Source: Phocoenobacter atlanticus
Lineage (GTDB): Bacteria > Pseudomonadota > Gammaproteobacteria > Enterobacterales > Pasteurellaceae
Length of the DNA: 64,000 bases
Assembly (NCBI RefSeq): GCF_030764225.1
Contig: NZ_JASAXH010000013.1
Reading direction: 5' to 3' (one strand)
The notes beneath the pieces are model-generated. The model saw only the letters and a list, made by a program, of their open reading frames with translations. It did not search any database and was not told the origin of the DNA. Below are positions 36,278-45,047 of the stretch, piece after piece; the first letter of the stretch is position 1; each line of letters opens with the position of its first letter. A program made the position numbers and the translations under genes.

Positions 36278-36406
36278 AGAGATGACTCCTAATATTGTTT
36301 ATCTCAAAATAATTCATTCTGTCTTGAACGAAAGCAGAATTATCCCATACTTTTAAATAATAGTAAAGGAACCTTCCATTATGCAGTATTTAGTAATCTT
36401 AAGGAA

Positions 36407-37567
36407 TTAGCTTTTTTCATTACTAAATAATGCGTCAATAAATTCATCTGCATCAAATTGACGCAAATCTTCAATGCTCTCTCCAACACCAATAAATCGT
36501 ATTGGAATATTAAATTGATCTGCAATGGAGAAAATAACGCCCCCCTTTGCTGTTCCATCTAATTTAGTGAGAGAGATGCCTGTTAGACCAACGGCATCGT
36601 TAAAAAGTTTCGTCTGGCTGATGGCATTTTGTCCAGTTGAGGCGTCAAGTGTTAGCATAATTTCGTGTGGTGCAGTTTCATCATATTTACGTATCACTCG
36701 GACAATTTTTTTTAATTCGTCCATTAAATTATCTTTATTTTGTAAACGCCCTGCGGTATCAGCCAGTAAAATATCAATACCTTTGGCATTAGCTGATTGC
36801 ATCGCATCATAAATCACAGATGCAGAATCTGAACCCGTAGATTGTGCCACAACAGGAATCTGGTTACGTTCCCCCCAAACTTGTAATTGTTCCACCGCAG
36901 CAGCTCGGAAAGTATCGCCCGCAGCAAGCATTACTGATTTACCTTCGTCTTTAAATTTGCGTGCTAATTTCCCAATAGTGGTGGTTTTTCCTACCCCATT
37001 AACCCCCACCATCAAAATTACATAAGGTTTTTTCGTTTCATCAATCACCAAAGGCTGTGCCACAGGTTTTAGTACATCAGCCAATTCGATTTTTAATTGC
37101 TGATAAAGTAATTCTGCCTCTTTCAATTCTTTCTTAGAGGTATGCTGAATTAAATTATTAATGATTTTTGTAGTAGTTGGCATACCTAAATCGGCAATTA
37201 ATAGTTTTTCTTCTAACTCTTCAAACAGTTCATCATCAATTTTTTTACCTTGAAAAAAACCCAAAAATCCCGAACCAATATTTTGTTTTGTTTTTACTAA
37301 TCCATTGATAAGACGATTGAAAAAGCCATCTTGAGTAGGTTTGTCTTGATAATTATCGATGATTTCAGATTGCAATTCAGCTGTTACTTCAACGTCAGAT
37401 TGATGAATAGCGGTAACATTTTGTTCATTTTTTGCAAATTTTTCATCACAAGTAACCGCTTGCTCTTCAACTTGTCCTTCTGTTTCTTGTTCTGCGATAA
37501 TTTGCTGTTTATTAGTTTGTTGTTTATCACCAAATAGTGATGACCAGAATCCTTTTTTCTTCGCCAT
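36407..37567 (-). CDS. ftsY: Signal recognition particle receptor FtsY
   Basis: SRP receptor GTPase for co-translational membrane targeting. Residues 1-85 form the acidic A domain, then the N and G domains follow. GTPase motifs GVNGVGKTTT (near 194), DTAGR (near 274) and TKLDGTAKGG (near 335) are intact. A 386-residue protein is normal for Pasteurellaceae. In E. coli it heads ftsYEX-rpoH; here ftsEX are absent and rpoH is 16 kb away. Confidence 0.98.
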   Translation of the reverse strand: MAKKKGFWSSLFGDKQQTNKQQIIAEQETEGQVEEQAVTCDEKFAKNEQNVTAIHQSDVEVTAELQSEIIDNYQDKPTQDGFFNRLINGLVKTKQNIGSGFLGFFQGKKIDDELFEELEEKLLIADLGMPTTTKIINNLIQHTSKKELKEAELLYQQLKIELADVLKPVAQPLVIDETKKPYVILMVGVNGVGKTTTIGKLARKFKDEGKSVMLAAGDTFRAAAVEQLQVWGERNQIPVVAQSTGSDSASVIYDAMQSANAKGIDILLADTAGRLQNKDNLMDELKKIVRVIRKYDETAPHEIMLTLDASTGQNAISQTKLFNDAVGLTGISLTKLDGTAKGGVIFSIADQFNIPIRFIGVGESIEDLRQFDADEFIDALFSNEKS

Positions 37568-37717
37568 ATTCTTACTCTCTTAATAATTGATAAAATAGAG
37601 CTTTATTCTACTTTATTTTTTTGCCTTTTTGTTATGAAAAAGAGAAATTTATAATAAGTGTTATAAAATAAGATCGATAAGAGTATATTTAGTCTTATTT
37701 TGAATAGAACAATAATA

Positions 37718-37733
37718 TGTGACTTCGATCACA
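37718..37733. promoter_or_regulatory. CRP-cAMP binding site upstream of ptsG
   Basis: Perfect TGTGA-N6-TCACA dyad (TGTGACTTCGATCACA) about 80 bp before the ptsG start codon, a standard position for CRP activation. Confidence 0.85.
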
Positions 37734-37813
37734 ATCTATTATTGTGGATATATATTATTTTTATAAAGTGGAGTAAATTATGTGAATTCTTACTTGGTAA
37801 TAAGGAGTCTGTT

Positions 37814-39307
37814 ATGTTTAAAAAACTTCAACAAATTGGTAAAGCATTTATGCTACCAATCGCTATTTTACCGGCTGCGGGGCTTTTACTAGGGATTGGT
37901 GGAGCATTATCAAATCAAGCCACCGTTCAGGCTTATCCAATCTTAAATAATCCGGCATTACAAAGTATCTTTAAAGTGATGTCTGGTGCGGGAGGTGTGG
38001 TCTTTTCTAATCTTGCATTATTGCTTTGTATTGGTTTAGGTATCGGTCTAGCAAAACGAGACAAAGGAGTGGCTGCTCTTGCTTCTGTTGTTGGTTACCT
38101 AATTATGACTGGTACTATTGCGGTATTAATTCCAATTTTTTCACCTGAAGTAAAAGGCATTGATACTGGTGTTATCGGTGCATTGGTAATGGGATTAATC
38201 ACGGTAAAATTACATAATCAATATCATAATATTCAATTACCACAAATATTAGGCTTCTTTGGTGGTTCACGTTTTGTTCCAATTGTTACTGCGTTTGCTG
38301 CTATTTTTGTTGGATCATTATTTTTCTTAATCTGGCCGACATTTCAAAATTGGTTATTAGAGGCAGGAAAAGACATTGCCGCAATGGGAGAAATTGGTAC
38401 ATTTTTCTATGGTTTCTTAATGCGTTTGAGTGGTGCAGTTGGGCTACATCATATGATTTATCCATTATTTTGGTACACCGAATTAGGAGGAACAGAAATT
38501 GTAAATGGTGAAACTATCATTGGGGCTCAAAAAATCTTTTTTGCTCAATTAGCCGATCCAAATCATCAAGGCTTATTTACCGAAGGAACACGTTTCTTTG
38601 CGGGACGTTTTGACACAATGATGTTTGGTTTACCAGCGGCTTGTTTAGCAATGTATCACGCCATTCCTAAACAAAAACGTAATTTAATTGGTGGATTATT
38701 TTTAGGTGCTGCATTAACCTCTTTTATCACGGGAATTACTGAACCGATTGAGTTTATGTTCTTATTTGTCGCTCCTTGGTTATATGTATTCCACGCTTTC
38801 TTAGACGGTGTTTCATTCTATATTGCTGATTTCTTAAATATTTCGATCGGTAATACTTTCTCTGGTGGTTTTATTGATTTCTTCCTATTTGGGATCTTGC
38901 AAGGCAATGCAAAAACAAACTGGATTACGGTGGTAATGGTTGGTTTACCTTGGGCTGCACTTTACTATTTCTCATTCTTATTCTTAATTCGTAAGTTTAA
39001 TGTGATGACACCGGGACGTGGCGATGACCAAGAAGAAATTATTGAACAAAAAGAGACATCGTTAACCGAAAATGCTCATAAAATTATTGAAGCATTAGGA
39101 AAAGCAGAAAACATTGAGAATGTTGATGCTTGTATTACTCGTTTACGTGTTTCTGTAAAAGATGTCAACGCTGTGAATAAAGCTGTCTTAAAATCTCTTG
39201 GAGCCATTGAAGTGCTAGAAGTTGGCGGTGGTATTCAAGCAATATTTGGTGCAAAAGCCGTACTTTATAAAAGTGAAGTTAATCAGATTTTAGGGAGAGA
39301 AGATTAA
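37814..39307 (+). CDS. ptsG: PTS glucose-type transporter subunit IICB
   Basis: Membrane permease and phosphotransferase subunit. The IIC domain occupies about residues 1-390 with eight or more helices and the GITEPIEFMFLF motif near 325. The IIB domain follows with the phosphorylated Cys in DACITRLRVSV near 441. The frame is open to 37700, but the start is set at the ATG at 37814, which has AAGGAG 6 bases before it and begins MFKKLQQIGKAFMLPIA as the family does. No IIA domain is fused, so it should use Crr. Glucose is the likely sugar; a related hexose such as GlcNAc is not excluded. Confidence 0.92.
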   Translation: MFKKLQQIGKAFMLPIAILPAAGLLLGIGGALSNQATVQAYPILNNPALQSIFKVMSGAGGVVFSNLALLLCIGLGIGLAKRDKGVAALASVVGYLIMTGTIAVLIPIFSPEVKGIDTGVIGALVMGLITVKLHNQYHNIQLPQILGFFGGSRFVPIVTAFAAIFVGSLFFLIWPTFQNWLLEAGKDIAAMGEIGTFFYGFLMRLSGAVGLHHMIYPLFWYTELGGTEIVNGETIIGAQKIFFAQLADPNHQGLFTEGTRFFAGRFDTMMFGLPAACLAMYHAIPKQKRNLIGGLFLGAALTSFITGITEPIEFMFLFVAPWLYVFHAFLDGVSFYIADFLNISIGNTFSGGFIDFFLFGILQGNAKTNWITVVMVGLPWAALYYFSFLFLIRKFNVMTPGRGDDQEEIIEQKETSLTENAHKIIEALGKAENIENVDACITRLRVSVKDVNAVNKAVLKSLGAIEVLEVGGGIQAIFGAKAVLYKSEVNQILGRED

Positions 39308-39328
39308 TTTATTCTCTTTTTGGAATTT

Positions 39329-39368
39329 GCCCTTGTATTTAATCTTTAAATATAAGGGCTTTTTATTT
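39329..39368 (+). terminator. Terminator after ptsG
   Basis: Stem GCCCTT...AAGGGC extended by TATTTAA/TTAAATA with one mismatch, followed by TTTTTATTT. Confidence 0.85.
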
Positions 39369-39428
39369 CGTTCCTCTTCTAATTAAGATAAAATGCCCCT
39401 TCTATATTTCTTTTGAGTACCTTTTGTT

Positions 39429-40022
39429 ATGAAAAAACCACAAATTTCAGGTAAATCTCGTCAAATGGGCGAAGTGAGGATTATTTCAGGGCTATGGCGA
39501 GGCAGAAAATTACCTGTTTTAAATGCCGAAGGATTAAGACCGACCACAGATCGTGTTAAGGAAACCGTCTTTAATTGGTTGATGAATGATGTGGCAAACG
39601 CACGTTGTTTAGATTGCTTTGCGGGAAGTGGTTCACTTGGGTTAGAAGCCCTTTCTCGTCAGGCACAAGCGGTCACTTTTTTGGAAAAATTTGCAAAAGC
39701 ATCACAACAATTAAAAAGTAATTTAGCCTTGCTTAAAACCGATAAAGGCATAGTTATCAATACCGATACTTTGCAATTCCTTGCTCAAAAAAATAATGAA
39801 TTGCCCTATGATCTGATTTTTATCGACCCCCCTTTTAATAAAGGCTTTGTGCCACAAGTATTGGATTTATTGATTAAAAATAACTATATTGCACCCAATG
39901 GACTGATTTATGTAGAAACGGAAAAAAATCATACCGCTTTAGTATTACCAGAAACGTGGCAAATTCTCAAAGAAAAAACCTTTGGGCAAGTGACCTGTCG
40001 TCTTATTCAAGTTTGCGATTAA
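39429..40022 (+). CDS. rsmD: 16S rRNA (guanine966-N2)-methyltransferase
   Basis: Methylates G966 of 16S rRNA during 30S assembly. The 197-residue protein has the N-terminal GEVRIISGLWRGRKLPV, SAM motif DCFAGSGSLGLEALSR (about 59-74) and the catalytic DPPF (about 136). Two uptake signal cores (39667, 39933) lie within the gene. It is encoded between ptsG and glmU rather than beside ftsY as in many relatives. Confidence 0.95.
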   Translation: MKKPQISGKSRQMGEVRIISGLWRGRKLPVLNAEGLRPTTDRVKETVFNWLMNDVANARCLDCFAGSGSLGLEALSRQAQAVTFLEKFAKASQQLKSNLALLKTDKGIVINTDTLQFLAQKNNELPYDLIFIDPPFNKGFVPQVLDLLIKNNYIAPNGLIYVETEKNHTALVLPETWQILKEKTFGQVTCRLIQVCD

Positions 40023-40078
40023 TCATCACTTTCTTTACAATACGTAAAAATTAATTTAATTATTTATAAGGATTTTCA

Positions 40079-41443
40079 ATGACTCAACTTAGTGTTGTAA
40101 TTTTAGCCGCAGGCAAAGGCACTCGTATGTATTCTGATTTACCAAAGGTGTTGCACAAAGTAGCAGGTAAACCGATGGTTAAACACGTCATCGATACTGC
40201 AAAATCATTAGAAGCGGACAATATTCATTTAATTTATGGACACGGTGGCGAGTTAATGCAACAAGTGTTAAAAGATGAGCCACTAAATTGGGTGCTACAA
40301 ACCGAGCAACTCGGCACAGGACACGCAATGCAACAAGCAGCACCATTTTTCAATGATGATGAAAATATCGTAATGCTTTACGGCGACGCGCCTTTGATTA
40401 CCAAAGAAACCTTGCAAAAATTGATTGCTCAAAAACCACAAAATGGCATTGCGTTATTAACCGTAGAGCTTGATAACCCAACAGGTTACGGACGTATTTT
40501 GCGTGATCAAGGTTCGGTAGTGGGCATTGTGGAACAAAAAGACGCAAATCCAGAGCAGTTAGCGATTAAAGAAGTGAATACGGGCGTAATAGTCGCAAGT
40601 GGCAAAAGTTTCAAACAGTGGTTGGGGCGTTTAGATAACAACAACGCTCAACAAGAATATTACATTACAGATATTATCGCTTTTGCAAATCAAGACGGTT
40701 TCAAGGTTCAAGCGGTACAAGCCGATGAATTTATGGAAGTGGAAGGGGCAAATAACCGTTTACAACTGGCAGCTTTAGAGCGTTTTTATCAACAAAAACA
40801 AGCAGAAAAACTTATGCTGGGTGGCGTACGAGTGATTGACCCTGCAAGAATTGACGTGCGTGGCACAGTGCAACACGGTAAAGATGTTGAAATTGATGTG
40901 AACGTGATTTTTGAAGGCAATGTAGTGCTTGGAAATAATGTCAAAGTCGGTGCGGGCTGTGTTTTAACAAATTGTCAAATTGGCGATAACGTAGAAATCA
41001 AACCTTATTCTGTGATTGAAAATGCGGTTGTGGGGCAAAAAGCCATTATCGGACCTTTCTCTCGTTTACGTCCAGGGGCAGATCTTGCCGCTGAAACTCA
41101 CGTTGGAAACTTTGTTGAAATCAAAAATTCTAAAATTGGCAAAGGTTCAAAAGTAAACCATTTAAGCTATGTCGGTGATGCTGAAATCGGCGAAACCTGC
41201 AATATTGGTGCAGGAGTGATTACTTGTAATTATGACGGTGCAAATAAATTTAAAACCATTATTGGCGATGATGTTTTTGTCGGTTCAGATTGTCAATTAG
41301 TTGCTCCTGTAACCATTGAAAACGGTGCAACGATTGGGGCTGGTGCGACTATTACTAAAAATGTTGCAGAAAAAGAGCTTGTAATCACACGAGTTGCACA
41401 AAGACATATTCAGGGGTGGCAACGTCCGACTAAGAAGAAATAA
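40079..41443 (+). CDS. glmU: Bifunctional GlmU (UDP-GlcNAc synthesis)
   Basis: Acetylates glucosamine-1-phosphate and couples it to UTP, giving UDP-GlcNAc for peptidoglycan and lipid A. The N-terminal uridylyltransferase starts LAAGKGTRMYSDLPKVLH; the C-terminal half is a left-handed beta helix of hexapeptide repeats with the acetyltransferase site around NYDGANKFKT near 388. At 454 residues it is complete. GlmS, which makes the precursor, is encoded at 61.4-63.3 kb. Confidence 0.98.
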   Translation: MTQLSVVILAAGKGTRMYSDLPKVLHKVAGKPMVKHVIDTAKSLEADNIHLIYGHGGELMQQVLKDEPLNWVLQTEQLGTGHAMQQAAPFFNDDENIVMLYGDAPLITKETLQKLIAQKPQNGIALLTVELDNPTGYGRILRDQGSVVGIVEQKDANPEQLAIKEVNTGVIVASGKSFKQWLGRLDNNNAQQEYYITDIIAFANQDGFKVQAVQADEFMEVEGANNRLQLAALERFYQQKQAEKLMLGGVRVIDPARIDVRGTVQHGKDVEIDVNVIFEGNVVLGNNVKVGAGCVLTNCQIGDNVEIKPYSVIENAVVGQKAIIGPFSRLRPGADLAAETHVGNFVEIKNSKIGKGSKVNHLSYVGDAEIGETCNIGAGVITCNYDGANKFKTIIGDDVFVGSDCQLVAPVTIENGATIGAGATITKNVAEKELVITRVAQRHIQGWQRPTKKK

Positions 41444-41461
41444 TCTTTCATTGTATTTTTT

Positions 41462-41493
41462 AATAGGGTTCAAACTGGTTTTTGAACCCTATT
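41462..41493 (+). terminator. Terminator after glmU
   Basis: Perfect 13-bp stem AATAGGGTTCAAA/TTTGAACCCTATT with a 6-base loop and CTTTT tail. It marks the left border of the accessory island. Confidence 0.9.
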
Positions 41494-41591
41494 CTTTTGA
41501 ATGTTAAGAAAAAGTTAGACCTAGAAATATCAATGTTTCGATCGAGATCGTAAAATTAGTTTATAAATCAACTTGGCAAATTCTATTTATA

Positions 41592-41618
41592 TATAATGCT
41601 CCTACGTAAAAAGTAGGA
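41592..41618 (+). promoter_or_regulatory. -10 box and leader hairpin of the small membrane operon
   Basis: Perfect TATAAT at 41592-41597, then an inverted repeat TCCTAC/GTAGGA (41600-41605/41613-41618). The 3' arm contains AGGA, the likely ribosome site of the gene starting at 41625. If transcription starts about 41604, the 5' arm is mostly untranscribed and the site is free. Confidence 0.45.
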
Positions 41619-41624
41619 ACAAAA

Positions 41625-41843
41625 ATGGTAAATTTATTTAAACTTTCAATAAGAGATGAAACATTAACTGCTTGGGCAAAAATTTCAGATGATATAACCA
41701 AAGTTGCTATTTTGACAGTTCCTGTGATATTGTACGATAATAATTTTCTTGAAGATAAGATTATTAGAATAGGGTTATTATTGGTTATAATATGCGTTAG
41801 TTTATATATTGGAATTATTTTTCGAAATGCTATTAAGGAGTAA
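41625..41843 (+). CDS. Small membrane protein, 72 residues
   Basis: Starts MVNLFKLSIRDETLTAWAKI and has two hydrophobic segments (about 27-40 and 48-66), ending in a short basic tail. No family is recognised. It is the first gene of a two-gene unit with the 37-residue gene 3 bp downstream; the last codons and stop (AAGGAGTAA) serve as ribosome site for that gene, so the pair is translationally coupled. The arrangement, size and hydrophobic nature recall small holin-like or toxin-like membrane pairs, but nothing in the sequence proves it. Confidence 0.7.
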   Translation: MVNLFKLSIRDETLTAWAKISDDITKVAILTVPVILYDNNFLEDKIIRIGLLLVIICVSLYIGIIFRNAIKE

Positions 41844-41846
41844 AAA

Positions 41847-41960
41847 ATGATCTCAACAACAGGACTTTTTATTGTTGCAGTAATTATGTGTGTATTTGCA
41901 TTGGTGGCTCGTCATATTGCAAAACAAGCCGACCAAGAAAAATCTAAAAATCATCACTAG
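41847..41960 (+). CDS. Small membrane protein, 37 residues
   Basis: Reads MISTTGLFIVAVIMCVFALV followed by a basic and polar tail ending KSKNHH. One membrane helix with an N-out or N-in short start, then a charged cytoplasmic tail. AAGGAG (41835-41840), formed by the end of the preceding gene, lies 6 bases before the ATG. Its stop codon abuts the stop of the converging ADP-ribosylglycohydrolase gene. Not recognised as any family; coupling to the 72-residue protein suggests they act together. Confidence 0.7.
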   Translation: MISTTGLFIVAVIMCVFALVARHIAKQADQEKSKNHH

Positions 41961-42971
41961 TTAAGTAATTATAGCGGTCTTTTTAGGCTTATATTTTGCA
42001 TAAAATTGATCGCAAATTTCATCAATTAATGCTTTATTTTGTAAATCATCAATCCATTCTTTTGGAATAGAATCTAATCCATAATAAAGCCCTGCAAGTG
42101 AGCCTGTAATTGCTCCGATAGTATCGGTATCTTCTCCTAAGTTAACCGCAGTTAGCACCGCTTCTTTATAATTTTTTGTATTATATAAGCACCAAATACT
42201 TGCTTCTAAACTATGAATAACAAAACCTGTACTTTTTAGCTGGTTTTTAGTTAAAGATAAACTTGTGAGAAGATTTTCACTTTGCATATAGTTATAAATG
42301 GTAATATCTTCATAATTTTGGTGATAATACTGGTCAATATTTTGGATCGCTTTTTCTATAATTTGTGGCAAGGTCATTGTGTCCGTATATTTTAAAATAT
42401 AGCCACCGATATAAACGTAGTATAAACACGCCATTTTGCTTAGCTCGTGAGCGTGTGTTAAAGCAGAAAGATTATAGATAAACTCCCTTGCAAAAGGTGT
42501 TATGTGGTTGTCGTCTTCCCAATGCTCAAGATAAATAAAATGTAATACAGGTAGCATTCTCATTAGTGAACCATTGCCATTACTTGTTTCTTCACTAAGC
42601 CCACATTCTAGTGGTTTTGCACCCAAAAGATAATGATATATCGCTTGTACTGTTGTATTTCCAATATCAAAGGTTTCACCGTGTGGGGTAAACTTCGCAT
42701 TTTGATACCAATTTGTAAATTCATCACAAATTTTGCTATAAGAAAAATATTTTTCACTCAATACTGATAAAGTTGCGAGGCTCATACTGGTGTCATCACT
42801 CCACGTGCCTTTAGGTTGTGAATATGTACCGTACTCTCGCATATCTGTAACAGGATCTTCCTGTAATTCTTCTCGAGTCATAAACTCAACGGGTACACCT
42901 AAAGCATCGCCAATCGCTAAGCCGTAGAAACTTGCATAAAATTTATTTTTATTAATTGAGTTAGTCATCAT
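41961..42971 (-). CDS. ADP-ribosylglycohydrolase (DraG/ARH family)
   Basis: A 336-residue DraG-like enzyme. The two metal-binding Asp clusters are intact: GTWSDDTSMSLATL near residue 55 and GEDTDTIGAITGSLAGLYYG near 286. FYGLAIGDALGVPVEF is the family N-terminal signature. Such enzymes remove ADP-ribose from proteins, nucleic acids or small molecules. No ADP-ribosyltransferase or nitrogenase gene is nearby, so the target is unknown. Two adjacent ATG codons compete; the second (42968) has the better spacing from AGGAG. Located in the accessory island beside a soluble FtsK-like motor. Confidence 0.88.
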   Translation of the reverse strand: MMTNSINKNKFYASFYGLAIGDALGVPVEFMTREELQEDPVTDMREYGTYSQPKGTWSDDTSMSLATLSVLSEKYFSYSKICDEFTNWYQNAKFTPHGETFDIGNTTVQAIYHYLLGAKPLECGLSEETSNGNGSLMRMLPVLHFIYLEHWEDDNHITPFAREFIYNLSALTHAHELSKMACLYYVYIGGYILKYTDTMTLPQIIEKAIQNIDQYYHQNYEDITIYNYMQSENLLTSLSLTKNQLKSTGFVIHSLEASIWCLYNTKNYKEAVLTAVNLGEDTDTIGAITGSLAGLYYGLDSIPKEWIDDLQNKALIDEICDQFYAKYKPKKTAIIT

Positions 42972-43038
42972 TTCTCCTTTTATTTTTTTATCTTTTTCTT
43001 CATTTTAAAATATCCCCAAAATGTAGGGTATATTTTGA

Positions 43039-44205
43039 TTATGTCAAAATCGTTCTCTTTCCTCGATTATCAGGTGTTGAAAGAATGCCTTTTTGTTGTA
43101 GTTGATCCAGAATTCGTACAGCACGTGGAAAACTTATCGAAAATTGACGCTGTAGTCCGCTAGCAGAAGTCACCTCTGACTCAATAACAAAAGCAACCAC
43201 TTCATCAAAGAGTGGATCTAAATCACCATTATTTGATGATCCTGATTTTTCGTCATTTTTAGCGGTTTCAATAATTGTATCAATATAATTTGGACGGCTT
43301 TTTGCTCGCCAATCATCTGCTACTTTTTTAATATCACTGTCTTTTATAAAAGCACCTTGAATATGCATTAAATTTGGAGTGCCAGCTGTGGAATAAAGCA
43401 TATCCCCTTGTTCTAATAAACTTTCAGCGCCGTTTTTATCCAAAATCGTCTTTGAATCAATGTTGCTTGTAACTTTAAATGCAATTCGACTGGCAATATT
43501 CGATTTAATTAGTTTTGTAATGACCTCTTCAGATGGTCGTTGCGTTGTTAAAATCAGATGAATTCCTACCGCTTGGGCTTTTTGTCCAATTTGCACGATA
43601 TAGTCTTCAATCCGTTTACCGTGAACCATTAACAAATCAGAAAACTCATCAATAATAATCACAATATAACTTAAATTTTCTCCCATTCCTGATTGTTTGA
43701 GTTTATCGCTATACTCTTCAATATTACGTACATTTAAGCGATCTAAAAGTATATAACGGCGTTCCATTTCATTAATAACCCAATGTAACGTATTTCCCGC
43801 TTTTTTCATCTCTGTTATAACAGGTGTTAATAAGTGTGGAATATTATCGTAGATACTTAATTCTACAATTTTTGGATCAATCATAATAAAATGTACTTGT
43901 TCAGGGGAAAATTTGTAAAGTAAGCTTAAGATCATTGTATTTACAGCCATTGATTTTCCGCTTCCACTTTTTCCTGCAATAAGTAGATGTGGCATTCTTG
44001 CTATATCTAGTATAACTGGCTGACCACTAAGATCTTTTCCCAATACTATTGGTAATTTTGCTTTAGTATTAAGGAATTCATTGCTTTTAATAATATCTTG
44101 TAGATATACGGTTTTATGATGAGAATGAGAGGTTGAAGTATGCTTATATAAAGTACATTTAGAGAAAAATGCTTTTATTCTATTTTTTAGATTAACATTA
44201 GACAT
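43039..44205 (-). CDS. Soluble FtsK/SpoIIIE-type DNA translocase
   Basis: A 388-residue protein that aligns with the motor part of FtsK and lacks the four membrane helices and linker. The alpha-beta motor region runs from about residue 50, with Walker A GKSGSGKS near 77, Walker B IIIDEFSDLL near 163 and LILTTQRPS near 195. The last 60 residues match the FtsK gamma winged-helix domain (SASGLQRQFSISFPRAVRI), which in FtsK reads KOPS sequences and activates XerD. The short N-terminus (1-45) is basic and unrelated to FtsK. It is probably a second, cytoplasmic FtsK-like pump. Function in this island is unknown; chromosome dimer handling, plasmid or phage interference are options. Confidence 0.88.
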   Translation of the reverse strand: MSNVNLKNRIKAFFSKCTLYKHTSTSHSHHKTVYLQDIIKSNEFLNTKAKLPIVLGKDLSGQPVILDIARMPHLLIAGKSGSGKSMAVNTMILSLLYKFSPEQVHFIMIDPKIVELSIYDNIPHLLTPVITEMKKAGNTLHWVINEMERRYILLDRLNVRNIEEYSDKLKQSGMGENLSYIVIIIDEFSDLLMVHGKRIEDYIVQIGQKAQAVGIHLILTTQRPSEEVITKLIKSNIASRIAFKVTSNIDSKTILDKNGAESLLEQGDMLYSTAGTPNLMHIQGAFIKDSDIKKVADDWRAKSRPNYIDTIIETAKNDEKSGSSNNGDLDPLFDEVVAFVIESEVTSASGLQRQFSISFPRAVRILDQLQQKGILSTPDNRGKRTILT

Positions 44206-44294
44206 TATGTTTTTCCTTAATTTAGCTATATTTATTTTAAGATTAGTTAGTATGATAAAGATGAATGCGACAAATTGTGTCGTTGTTAAAAAAT

Positions 44295-44324
44295 AAGCGG
44301 TAAGATTTGTTGAACAATTTGCAA
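44295..44324 (+). repeat. DNA uptake signal sequence (30-bp unit)
   Basis: AAGCGGTAAGATTTG followed by an AATTTGCAA tail, between the FtsK-like and DUF1643 genes. Its presence inside the island suggests the island has been in this lineage for some time. Confidence 0.85.
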
Positions 44325-44328
44325 AAAA

Positions 44329-44358
44329 TACCCTTTAACTTTTTTGAGGTAAAGGGTA
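44329..44358 (-). terminator. Terminator after the DUF1643 gene
   Basis: Perfect 9-bp stem TACCCTTTA/TAAAGGGTA with a 12-base loop and a TATTTTTTGC tail on the minus strand. Confidence 0.75.
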
Positions 44359-44394
44359 TAAAAAACAAAATTATGAAAAATAAAAAATTACTTT

Positions 44395-44904
44395 TTAATA
44401 AATATTATACGGTTTAATACAATCATCATATCCCATTCTAGAGGGATGTCTTTCAGTTTGTAAAAGAAGTTTATCGGTATTTTCTAACCACGAATTAATT
44501 TTATTGATTTGTTCTTGATAAGGATTACTTTTACCCCAAGCAATTAAGATTATATCTGATGAATCAATAGCTTCTCTTACAAATTGGTCATTCTCTTTGT
44601 TTGGTACACTATTAAAACCATTAAAATCAGTGGTTTGAATATCTGCAAATTGATTAACTATAATGATTTCATTAACTTCTCGAAATTCTTCATAGTTATC
44701 CATAGTAAAAATAAGTTTTTCTAATTTCTGTACAGAAAGATCTGCTATATCTTCACCTGCAATACTGGGGTTTTGCATAATTACACAAACTTTTTTAGTT
44801 CCTAAAACATCATTTTTCTTTATAGAAAGACGATATCGATAGTTTTTACAATTTGAAAAATTAGCTGTTACAGTAACACCTTTGATATGATAGAAAGTAC
44901 TCAT
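44395..44904 (-). CDS. DUF1643 family protein
   Basis: A 169-residue protein with the family hallmark VIMQNPSIAGE (normally M-NPS-A) at about 41-51 and IILIAWGK near 120. DUF1643 is a domain of unknown function found in many phages and mobile or defence-like regions. AGGAGA lies before the ATG. Its promoter region contains a pentanucleotide repeat tract (44942-44993), so expression may vary between cells. Has its own terminator. Confidence 0.8.
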   Translation of the reverse strand: MSTFYHIKGVTVTANFSNCKNYRYRLSIKKNDVLGTKKVCVIMQNPSIAGEDIADLSVQKLEKLIFTMDNYEEFREVNEIIIVNQFADIQTTDFNGFNSVPNKENDQFVREAIDSSDIILIAWGKSNPYQEQINKINSWLENTDKLLLQTERHPSRMGYDDCIKPYNIY

Positions 44905-44941
44905 AATATTCTCCTATTAATTAATTCTAGGCATAGTCTAC

Positions 44942-44993
44942 AATTAAATTAAATTAAATTAAATTAAATTAAATTAAATTAAATTAAATTAAA
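44942..44993. repeat. Pentanucleotide tandem repeat (AAATT)n
   Basis: Nine complete AAATT units (44946-44990) with partial units at both ends, 52 bp in all. It starts 38 bp before the DUF1643 start codon, within the expected promoter region. Perfect tracts of this kind in Pasteurellaceae mutate by slippage and switch gene expression. A TAGAAT -10-like box lies just past it, so the last repeats could form the -35 or an UP-like element. Confidence 0.92.
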
Positions 44994-45047
44994 GCAATTT
45001 TTTGTGATTTTGTGACATTTATCTATCTTTTTATTTCTCCTTATTAA

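Noticed and set aside
35759..36356. Open frames on the plus strand opposite the repeat lipoprotein
   Set aside because: They are mirror frames produced by the 33-bp repeats; the minus-strand frame has a signal peptide, lipobox and conserved helical pattern, while these have no ribosome site or recognisable features.
37700..37813. 38-residue N-terminal extension of PtsG
   Set aside because: It overlaps the CRP site and promoter region, has no ribosome site and does not resemble the family; the ATG at 37814 has AAGGAG and the normal start.
41961..42971. DraG of nitrogenase control
   Set aside because: The family fits, but no draT, nif genes or PII partner is present and the family has many other substrates, so no specific symbol is given.
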